NCBI GenBank assembly: GCA_016721245.1
Contig: JADKIQ010000025.1
Coordinates: 310,001-374,000 of the forward strand
Source: Sphingobacteriales bacterium
Lineage (GTDB): Bacteria; Bacteroidota; Bacteroidia; Chitinophagales; JADIYW01
Length of the DNA stretch: 64,000 nt
Direction of reading: 5' to 3'
Positions 17,648-24,318 of this stretch are shown here, one piece after another. Under the pieces are notes generated by a model. That model was not told where the DNA came from and did no database searches. It saw only the letters and a list, made by a program, of their open reading frames with translations. Position 1 is the stretch's first letter. Every line of letters starts with the position of its first letter. A program made the position numbers and the translations under genes.

Positions 17648-17869
17648 CTACATAAATCCTAACACCTCGCCAATTACCTCATATACTCTTTGCAATTGCT
17701 CTTTAGTTATGACATATGGCGGTAAAATATACACGGTATTTCCCAGCGGGCGCAGTAAAACACCGCGTTTTATGAAATTTCCATACAGAAAATCGCGTAA
17801 ATCATTAAAGAGCCGGGCGTGGTGTCGCCTGCAGGCACACTTATGGCATATCCTGAAGTAAGTTGTAGT
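17648..17869 (-). pseudogene. bioA: Out-of-frame C-terminal end of bioA
   Basis: This frame encodes NDLRDFLYGNFIKRGVLLRP and then LGNTVYILPPYVITKEQLQ, which is the C-terminal small domain of BioA (compare the family pattern RPLGNxxYxxPPY). It is shifted by one base relative to the main bioA frame and has no credible start of its own. Frame analysis shows TTTYF continuing into NDLRDF once an inserted block at about 17807-17854 is removed. It therefore belongs to the bioA gene ending early at 17841. Confidence 0.85.
17807..17854. other. 48-nt GC-rich insertion inside bioA
   Basis: Removing these 48 nt joins TTTYF directly to NDLRDF in the C-terminal frame, as expected for BioA. The block is clearly richer in G and C than its surroundings and contains the perfect 10-bp palindrome GCCTGCAGGC (17826-17835), flanked by GTGT and ACAC with a single bulged base. 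No terminal repeats or transposase are visible. Confidence 0.55.
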
Positions 17870-18962
17870 CCGCATCCGTTTTCACCTCAAACGCCACGAT
17901 AGTTCCCAGTTGTCGTAAATTCTCAATCTTTGGATGTGATTTCAAATCTGACGATAACTCAGTTTGCCATTCTATCAAAGTCTGAAGTTTGAATACTGAA
18001 GTTTGAAGTAATCCTATGCTGGCATTCGCCGCCGCGCAAGCCAGCGGGTTTCCTGTGTAGGAATGTCCGTGGAAAAACGTTTTCAGCTTATCCTCACTCA
18101 GGAACGCCTCGTAGATTTGCTGCGTACAGGTCGTCACCCCTAAAGGCAGAAATCCTCCGGTAATGCCTTTCGACAGGCAAAAAATGTCGGGTTTGTGTTG
18201 TAAATAATCCGTAGCAAAGATTTTCCCGGTTCGTCCGAAACCCGTCATCACCTCGTCGGCAATACAAATCACCTCGTGTTGCTGTGCAATTTCCAGCAGT
18301 TTATCCAGGTATTCAGCTTTATACATCAGCATCCCGGCAGAACCCTGCACCAGGGGCTCAAAAATGAATGCCGCCGTCTTGTTGTTTTGTACAATTCGGG
18401 TGAAATCTGCCAACACCTGCTCAATATTGTCGTCGGTCGGCAAATCCACAAATTTCACCTCAAACATATAGGACTCAAACGGGCGGTTGAATACGCCGCG
18501 CGCGCCCACCGACATCGCACCAAAAGTATCGCCGTGATAGGCATTTTTGAACGCAATGATGGTCGTTTTCTCTATATTTTGGTTGTGCCAGTACTGAATC
18601 GCCATTTTCAGCGCCACTTCCACGCAGGTGGAGCCGTTATCCGAGAAGAAAACGCGCGACTGTGTAGAAGGCAGTAGGTCAAGCAATTTTTCCGACAGCT
18701 CAATGGCAGGCTGATGGGTAAATCCCGCGAAAATGACGTGCTCAAGGGTATCCAGCTGCTTTTTGACGGCTTCTGCGATTTCCGGGTTCGCATGTCCGAA
18801 GAGATTGGTCCACCAACTCGAAACTGCATCGATGTACTCGTTTCCGTATTCATCGTATAGCAAAGCGCCTTTTCCATGCGTAATCGCAATATTGGGTGCT
18901 GCCGTTTGCTGCTGCGTAAACGGGTGCCAGATCAGGTTATGGTCGCGCTCAGAAAGATTCAT
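17841..18962 (-). CDS. bioA: Adenosylmethionine-8-amino-7-oxononanoate aminotransferase, truncated by frameshift
   Basis: PLP enzyme of biotin synthesis that converts KAPA to DAPA. It starts WHPFTQ, then SSWWTNLFGHANPEI, NGSTCVEVALKMA, AYHGDTFGAMSVG, the PLP aspartate in ADEVMTGFGRTGK and the Schiff-base lysine in LSKGITGG, followed by HGHSYTGNPLA. The reading frame ends after 373 residues at a TAA, while the family is about 430 long. The missing C-terminus is present downstream in another frame. One extra base near 17870 plus a 48-nt insertion explain the break. ATG at 18962 overlaps the end of bioD by 14 nt. As written the enzyme would lack its C-terminal small domain and be inactive or unstable. 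Confidence 0.9.
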   Translation of the reverse strand: MNLSERDHNLIWHPFTQQQTAAPNIAITHGKGALLYDEYGNEYIDAVSSWWTNLFGHANPEIAEAVKKQLDTLEHVIFAGFTHQPAIELSEKLLDLLPSTQSRVFFSDNGSTCVEVALKMAIQYWHNQNIEKTTIIAFKNAYHGDTFGAMSVGARGVFNRPFESYMFEVKFVDLPTDDNIEQVLADFTRIVQNNKTAAFIFEPLVQGSAGMLMYKAEYLDKLLEIAQQHEVICIADEVMTGFGRTGKIFATDYLQHKPDIFCLSKGITGGFLPLGVTTCTQQIYEAFLSEDKLKTFFHGHSYTGNPLACAAANASIGLLQTSVFKLQTLIEWQTELSSDLKSHPKIENLRQLGTIVAFEVKTDADYNLLQDMP

Positions 18963-19629
18963 AGTCTATGGGTAAGTCGTCTGATTTGGATGATTTGGGT
19001 AATGGTGGAAGCAGAGGAAGCAGATTTTTACGAATCTGTTCCGCCTGCTGGGCGATGAAGCCTTTTGACATTGTGTCAGCTTTTGGGATTTTCCCCAACA
19101 GCTTAATACCGGTATAATTCAGGATGTAGTTTTCCGATTCAATATTAGCCTCCCCGTTAAAGATAATGCCGGCAATCGGGATATTGTGCTGCTTCAGGGC
19201 TTCAATCGTTAATAAGGTATGATTAATACTTCCTAAATAATTCATAGAAACTACTATAACAGGCAATTGAATATTAATAATTAAATCTTTAATTAAATAT
19301 TTTTCTGACAAAGGAACCAATAAACCTCCTGCCCCTTCCACTATCAAGTAATTATTTGATTTAGGTAATTTAAAATACTGTATATCAATATTTTTATTGT
19401 CTAATTTAGCAGCCAAATGCGGTGACACCGGCTCTGAAAAAACATACTCCTCTGGATGAATGATTTGGTGGTTCATGGAGTACTCTCTTATGAAATCTGA
19501 ATCCGTAAAATCCAAATCTCCCGACTGAACAGGCTTCCAGTAGTCTGCTTTCAGGGCTTCCACCAATACAGCAGAGACAAGTGTTTTACCAATGCCCGTT
19601 CCTATACCTGTAACAAAAAATCCAACCAT
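18949..19629 (-). CDS. bioD: Dethiobiotin synthetase
   Basis: ATP-dependent closure of the ureido ring of DAPA to dethiobiotin. The 226-residue protein has the P-loop GIGTGIGKT (with TG before it), the lysine in WKPVQSG and the motif VEGAGGLLVPL. It belongs to the bioB-bioF-bioD-bioA operon, 11 nt after bioF and overlapping bioA. The C-terminal tail (LLPLLPPLPKSSKSDDLP) is low-complexity and encoded partly by a 9-bp direct repeat, so it is probably an extension not needed for catalysis. Confidence 0.95.
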   Translation of the reverse strand: MVGFFVTGIGTGIGKTLVSAVLVEALKADYWKPVQSGDLDFTDSDFIREYSMNHQIIHPEEYVFSEPVSPHLAAKLDNKNIDIQYFKLPKSNNYLIVEGAGGLLVPLSEKYLIKDLIINIQLPVIVVSMNYLGSINHTLLTIEALKQHNIPIAGIIFNGEANIESENYILNYTGIKLLGKIPKADTMSKGFIAQQAEQIRKNLLPLLPPLPKSSKSDDLPIDYESF

Positions 19630-19640
19630 ATATACTCAAT

Positions 19641-20774
19641 CTATTTATAATCAGTAAGTAATGAAAATAATTGATCTATTTCAGCAGTTGTATTATAACT
19701 ATGCAGAATCACCCGCAGGCGCTCTGTTCCCTTTGGCACTGTAGGTGAAAGTATCGCTCTCACATCTAGATTATTCTTTTGCAGATAAACGGCCAAATCT
19801 TTGCATTTTTTGTTATCCGGTACAATAATTCCGTAAATCGGGCCGTCGCCACGCACTTCAAAACTGCTTTTTAAGTCGTTTGCTTTATTTTGAAAGTATT
19901 TATTTAAATTATTTAAACTAAATAATTGATTTATATTGCTTTGCAAATAAAAATAAGTATGTTTCACGCTCAGTAAATTATGCGTTTCAAGAGCGGTACT
20001 GTAGATAAAATTCCTTGAAAAGTTAACCAGATAGTCTTTTAACTGACGACTGCCCACTACAACTGCACCATGACTTCCTATCGCCTTTCCAAAGGTATAA
20101 ATACGCGCGAAGCACTTATCCTCTATTTGGGCTTCATTACACAAGCCACTACCATTACTGCCAAAAAGTCCTGTAGCATGAGCCTCATCTATCATCAAAT
20201 TTACCTTGTACTTAGTGGCTAAATCAGTTAATTTTATCAAATCAGCCTTATCTCCTTCCATAGAAAAAATGGATTCAGTGATAATAAAACCCGCCTCATA
20301 ATCTGTATTCGCCTGTAAGTGCTGTTCTAGATCGATATAGTCATTATGCTTAAAGCTAATTAGTTTTGCGCCACTTAAAATCATTCCCTGATGAATGGAT
20401 GCATGCACCAGTTCATCGTAAAAAATGGCATCATTTGGCCTTACAAGTGAAGAAATCAAACCTACATTGGCATCAAAACCGGAATTATATAACAAAGCGG
20501 CCTCAGCATGGTGTGTTTTAGCCAGTAAATCTTCAACCTCTTCGTATAAAGCTGAATTTCCATTCAGCAGACGAGAACCCGTTGCCCCGGTTTTATGAAA
20601 ATGATAGTTTTTGTAATCCTGTTCCACCTGCTGCCAAATAAAAGCAGATCTGGATAAACCAAGATAGTCATTAGAAGAAAAATCAGTAAGATATTGATTT
20701 ACAGTTAATTGACGAAAAAGATAGTTTTTTTTTCGCTGTTCTAAAAATTGTTGTATTCTGCCTTCTGCATTCAT
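19641..20774 (-). CDS. bioF: 8-amino-7-oxononanoate synthase
   Basis: PLP-dependent alpha-oxoamine synthase that condenses pimeloyl-ACP (or -CoA) with alanine to KAPA. The 377-residue protein shows FSSNDYLGLS, TGATGSRLLNGNS, DEAHATGLFG (PLP aspartate) and the Schiff-base lysine in TFGKAIGSHGA. Its ATG overlaps the TAA of bioB by one base (TAATG), indicating coupling. Family alternatives such as glycine C-acetyltransferase are excluded by the operon context. Confidence 0.95.
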   Translation of the reverse strand: MNAEGRIQQFLEQRKKNYLFRQLTVNQYLTDFSSNDYLGLSRSAFIWQQVEQDYKNYHFHKTGATGSRLLNGNSALYEEVEDLLAKTHHAEAALLYNSGFDANVGLISSLVRPNDAIFYDELVHASIHQGMILSGAKLISFKHNDYIDLEQHLQANTDYEAGFIITESIFSMEGDKADLIKLTDLATKYKVNLMIDEAHATGLFGSNGSGLCNEAQIEDKCFARIYTFGKAIGSHGAVVVGSRQLKDYLVNFSRNFIYSTALETHNLLSVKHTYFYLQSNINQLFSLNNLNKYFQNKANDLKSSFEVRGDGPIYGIIVPDNKKCKDLAVYLQKNNLDVRAILSPTVPKGTERLRVILHSYNTTAEIDQLFSLLTDYK

Positions 20775-21760
20775 TAAGACGTAACTAATTCTTCTATTGC
20801 TTCCTTCTTAAAGGCTTCGCGAGGCTTTAAACCCAGCAAATCAAACATAGCCATGTCATCCGTAAAGCTTGGATTCGGCGTTGTCAGTAACTTATCTCCT
20901 GCGAAGATGGAGTTTGCCCCCGCCATGAAACACAATGCCTGTTCTGCCACCGGCATATCCAGGCGGCCTGCACTCAGGCGTACCATGGTTTTAGGCATCA
21001 CTATACGTACGGTTGCAATCATGCGTACCATTTCAAAGACAGAGACACGTTTCATATCTTCCAAAGGAGTTCCTTCCACAGCAACCAATGCATTAACCGG
21101 CACAGATTCAGGATGTTCAGGCAAAGTAGCTAAAGTATAAATCATACCTATTCTGGCCTCATCTGTTTCGCCCATTCCTATAATTCCGCCGCTGCAAACG
21201 CTGATTCCTGCAGCTCGTACATTTCCGATTGTATGTAATCTCTCTTCGTAAGTTCTGGTGGTAATTATCTTCTCGTAATGCTCTTCTGAAGTATCTAAAT
21301 TATGGTTGTAGGCATATAATCCGGCTTCTTTCAGTTTTTGTGCCTGATCTTCCGTCAGCATGCCCATTGTGCAGCAAACCTCCAATCCTATCTTATTCAC
21401 CTCTTTTACCATTTCCAGCACTCGGTCAAAGTCGCGGTTATCTCTTACTTCTCGCCAGGCAGCACCCATACAGAAACGCGTAGAACCGCTTGCTTTGGCT
21501 TCATTAGCTTTCGACAGCACTTCTTTTACATCCAGCAGCTTGTGCGCCTTTAAACCGGTGTTATAGCGGGCAGCCTGCGGACAATAAGCGCAATCTTCTG
21601 TACATCCTCCTGTTTTAACGGATAATAATGTACAAACCTGCACTTCGCCGGTTTGGTTATACTGACGATGAACAGTAGCCGCCTCATACATTAATTCCAG
21701 CAAAGGCTTATTGTATATCTCTTGTATCTCTTGGAAAGTCCAGTTATTTCTGATGCTCAT
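20774..21760 (-). CDS. bioB: Biotin synthase
   Basis: Radical-SAM enzyme that inserts sulfur into dethiobiotin. The 328-residue protein has the SAM cluster motif CTEDCAYC near residue 51, GGIIGMGE and the Arg-containing C-terminal region TMVRLSAGR. It is the first gene of the biotin operon. A 10-bp palindrome, CAAACGTTTG, lies two bases upstream of the ATG and could be an operator or part of the promoter region; no other regulator is visible. Confidence 0.97.
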   Translation of the reverse strand: MSIRNNWTFQEIQEIYNKPLLELMYEAATVHRQYNQTGEVQVCTLLSVKTGGCTEDCAYCPQAARYNTGLKAHKLLDVKEVLSKANEAKASGSTRFCMGAAWREVRDNRDFDRVLEMVKEVNKIGLEVCCTMGMLTEDQAQKLKEAGLYAYNHNLDTSEEHYEKIITTRTYEERLHTIGNVRAAGISVCSGGIIGMGETDEARIGMIYTLATLPEHPESVPVNALVAVEGTPLEDMKRVSVFEMVRMIATVRIVMPKTMVRLSAGRLDMPVAEQALCFMAGANSIFAGDKLLTTPNPSFTDDMAMFDLLGLKPREAFKKEAIEELVTS

Positions 21761-21762
21761 AT

Positions 21763-21772
21763 CAAACGTTTG
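21763..21772. promoter_or_regulatory. Palindrome at the bioB start
   Basis: CAAACGTTTG is a perfect 10-bp palindrome two bases upstream of the bioB ATG. Regulatory function is only suggested by position. Confidence 0.25.
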
Positions 21773-21791
21773 TTTGGTAAATAAACTAATT

Positions 21792-22316
21792 TTATTGCTT
21801 ATTTTCTGAATTTTTTAGCTTAAGTTTCTGTAAACTCGGATGAGTTTTTAAATATTCCTTCCTCATAGCCTCCTCCTGTTCTCTAAAATTAAGTAATTTA
21901 TCTATATTTTTTGGTGTTTCTGCCACTACCGGTTTAACAAACCCTGTATCCAAAGGTTTAATTTTGATCAGATTTGAATCTACAAGATTTAATAACTCTA
22001 TAAATTTTTCAGGATGTGTCTGAAAATAACTAAAGGTGGTGTAAAAATCAGCACTGTCTGCTTTATGGTGCTTCAAAATAGCCGGATAATATGATTTTTT
22101 TATAATTGACAAGGAATCTGTATTTAACCCAACCATTTTTTCATTTACATAAGCTTCCATCAGAAAGATATCCGTTAAAACTGCCATCATTTTATTATCT
22201 GATAGTTGCTTTTTGGCAGTATCAAACTTATGTTTTCTTACACAAGAAAGAATTATTACAAACGACAGTGCGTATAAAATAAATTTTGAACTATATTTAT
22301 GAAAAAAATAACGCAT
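21792..22316 (-). CDS. Probable lipoprotein, DUF4296-like
   Basis: A 174-residue protein with a signal sequence whose hydrophobic core (FILYALSFVIILSC) ends at a lipobox-like Cys, so probably an outer- or inner-membrane lipoprotein. The mature part is helical and polar, with DSADFYTTFSYFQTHPEKF and a Lys/Glu-rich tail, which resembles the small DUF4296 family. The ATG at 22316 was chosen because the frame upstream runs antisense through yggS and no other Met precedes the signal sequence. Its start codon is only four bases from that of the divergent yggS. Confidence 0.65.
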   Translation of the reverse strand: MRYFFHKYSSKFILYALSFVIILSCVRKHKFDTAKKQLSDNKMMAVLTDIFLMEAYVNEKMVGLNTDSLSIIKKSYYPAILKHHKADSADFYTTFSYFQTHPEKFIELLNLVDSNLIKIKPLDTGFVKPVVAETPKNIDKLLNFREQEEAMRKEYLKTHPSLQKLKLKNSENKQ

Positions 22317-22320
22317 ACCA

Positions 22321-22989
22321 ATGGCAAATATTTCTGCCTTACAAGATATAACAAAAATTGCTAAAGGCAAAAAAGCGCTTTTAGTAGCTATTTCAAAAAC
22401 CAAATCCGTTGATGATATAAAAGTTGTGTACAATGCAGGACAGCGTGTATTTGGCGAAAACAAAGTACAGGAACTGGTTTTAAAGTATGAATTATTACCC
22501 AAAGATATACAATGGCATATGGTGGGTAATATGCAAACCAATAAAGTAAAATACATTGCTCCGTTTATTTCTTTGATACACTCAGTTGACAGCTTAAAAC
22601 TAGCTATTGAAATCAATAAACAAGCCTTAAAAAACAACCGGGTGATTGATATTTTGCTGGAAATACACATCGCTGCAGAAACCAATAAGTCAGGGTTCTC
22701 AGAAGAAGAATTAATTGATCATTTGGATATCAAGGCTTTTGATGCCTTAAAAAATATCCGTATCGTTGGGATAATGGGAATGGCTACAAATACTAAAAGT
22801 CAGATTTTAATTAAGAATGAATTTAGTGGGTTAAAGTCATTTTTTGATGAAATGAAGGCTACCTATTTTAAAAATGCTCCGGAATTTAAGGAGTTATCCT
22901 TGGGTATGAGCGGTGATTATGCTATTGCACTGGAAGAAGGTTCTACCATGATTCGGGTGGGATCTGCTATTTTTGGGAACGGGAAATAA
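22321..22989 (+). CDS. yggS: YggS family PLP-binding protein
   Basis: PLP homeostasis protein (PLPBP/YggS family), a TIM-barrel single-domain protein thought to buffer pyridoxal phosphate. The 222-residue protein has LVAISKTKSVDDI with the PLP lysine, FGENKVQEL, WHMVGNMQTNKVKY, the family signature LSLGMSGDYAIALEEGSTM and the terminal RVGSAIFG. It diverges from the lipoprotein gene with only four bases between start codons. Confidence 0.95.
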   Translation: MANISALQDITKIAKGKKALLVAISKTKSVDDIKVVYNAGQRVFGENKVQELVLKYELLPKDIQWHMVGNMQTNKVKYIAPFISLIHSVDSLKLAIEINKQALKNNRVIDILLEIHIAAETNKSGFSEEELIDHLDIKAFDALKNIRIVGIMGMATNTKSQILIKNEFSGLKSFFDEMKATYFKNAPEFKELSLGMSGDYAIALEEGSTMIRVGSAIFGNGK

Positions 22990-23007
22990 AGAAAAATCCC
23001 AATGTGC

Positions 23008-23862
23008 CTATTTAAAAATAGTATTGGCAATGCTCATTGCTTCAATAAAAGCATCCTTATTCAATCCGTGTTCAATATTATTTTCATCAAAATAAGCCAG
23101 TAAATTTTCTGTTGGCATATTGCCGGTCAATTTATCTGTAGCCATCGGACAACCACCATATCCCTTAATAGCGCCGTCAAAACGAGTGCATCCTGCATTC
23201 CAGGCAGCTTCTACTTTTTCTTTCCAGGTGGTGGGTGTGGTATGAAAATGTGCACCAAACCCAATTTCAGGAAAATCTTCCGATAAAACTGAGAATACAT
23301 CTGTAATTATTTGTGGTGTGGCAATACCGATAGTATCAGAGATAGAAAATTTCGTTACACCAATTTCCAGTAATCGGTCTACCCAGTGTTCAACTAAAGC
23401 AGCGTCGTAAAAATCACCATAAGGATTTCCGAATGCCATTGAAACGTAACATACAAAGGTTTGTCCCGAGCATTCACATATATTCATAATCTCTTCTACC
23501 CGTTGTAAAGATTCTTCGATACTGCAATTGGTGTTTCTTTGCTGAAATGTTTCCGAAATGGAAAATGGATAGCCAACATAGGTAATTTCATCAAATTCAC
23601 TGGCCTGTTCTGCTCCCCTTCTGTTACCCACAATCACAGAAAGTTTTGTTTCCGTATCATCCAGTTTAAGATGAGGTATAATCAGGCTGGTATCTGCCAT
23701 TTGCGGAATGGACGCCGAAGACACAAAACTACCGCAATCTAAAGTATGAAATCCTACTTTCAGTAAAGCATTCAGGTATTCAACTTTTTTAACGGTGGGT
23801 ATAAAGTCTTTAATTCCCTGCATCGCATCGCGCGGACATTCTATAATTTTTACACTTGGCAT
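23008..23862 (-). CDS. Hydroxymethylglutaryl-CoA lyase
   Basis: HMGL-like TIM-barrel lyase of about 284 residues. The N-terminal ECPRDAMQG corresponds to the family E-x-x-RDG-Q-type metal/substrate region. A later His pair in GAHFHTTPTTW binds the metal, and GGCPMATDKLTGNMPTE is the HMG-CoA lyase signature with the catalytic Cys. It probably cleaves HMG-CoA to acetoacetate and acetyl-CoA in leucine degradation. It is a lone gene between yggS and a terminator. The reaction is inferred from the GGCP signature; relatives acting on other 3-hydroxyacyl-CoAs are possible. Confidence 0.88.
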   Translation of the reverse strand: MPSVKIIECPRDAMQGIKDFIPTVKKVEYLNALLKVGFHTLDCGSFVSSASIPQMADTSLIIPHLKLDDTETKLSVIVGNRRGAEQASEFDEITYVGYPFSISETFQQRNTNCSIEESLQRVEEIMNICECSGQTFVCYVSMAFGNPYGDFYDAALVEHWVDRLLEIGVTKFSISDTIGIATPQIITDVFSVLSEDFPEIGFGAHFHTTPTTWKEKVEAAWNAGCTRFDGAIKGYGGCPMATDKLTGNMPTENLLAYFDENNIEHGLNKDAFIEAMSIANTIFK

Positions 23863-23891
23863 CAGGCTATGAAATTACTAAAAACTTAGGA

Positions 23892-23926
23892 AAAATAAAA
23901 AATCCCCGGTATGTACCGGGGATTTT
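23892..23926 (-). terminator. Terminator of the M36 protease gene
   Basis: ATCCCCGGTA and TACCGGGGAT form a 10-bp stem (23902-23923) with a T-rich tract on the minus-strand side. It stands 27 nt after the TAA at 23953. Confidence 0.85.
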
Positions 23927-23952
23927 CTTGTTTATGATGTGTCGTTACAACA

Positions 23953-24318
23953 TTATTGTTTTACTACTTTGTGGTAATATACTTCATCATCTACGTTCAG
24001 TTTGATGATGTATATACCTTTAGAGTAATCACTGATGCTCAACTCTTCGTATACATTTCTCGTGCTTACAAATGATTTAACATACAATTCTCTGCCTTCC
24101 GGGGTGTACATACGTATCTGTACGCTTGCACTCTTCGTCAGATTCAGGTTCAACACCAGTCTGCCTTCCGTAGGGTTCGGGTATACTTCAAATACTTTCA
24201 CCGAGTTCGTCGCATTCTTAATGCCGGTATAAACCGCTGAGAAGCTAGCTGATTCCGATGAAGTACATGAGCCATTCACCACTTTCAACGTGTAGCTGCC
24301 GCTGCTTGTCAATTTGTA
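23953..24318 (-). pseudogene. T9SS sorting domain of the M36 protease, beyond an amber codon
   Basis: This stretch is in the same frame as the large protease and is separated from it only by the TAG at 24319-24321. It begins YKLTSSGSYTLKVVNGSCTS, an Ig-like end, and finishes with a type A T9SS C-terminal domain (VYPNPTEGRLVLNLNL, then GIYIIKLNVDDE and a basic tail KVVKQ). If the TAG is real it cannot be made as part of the protease unless read through. A TTG at 24310-24312 could start it but has no signal peptide. Best read as the severed tail of that gene. Confidence 0.85.

Noticed and set aside
18276..18677. 133-residue plus-strand ORF opposite bioA
   Set aside because: It mirrors the conserved bioA coding sequence and has no family features.
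22317..22685. Long N-terminal extension of the DUF4296-like lipoprotein
   Set aside because: It lies antisense to the conserved yggS gene; the signal sequence begins at the ATG at 22316.
23902..23923. Operator-like palindrome
   Set aside because: Its GC stem plus T-tract and place after a stop codon fit a terminator.
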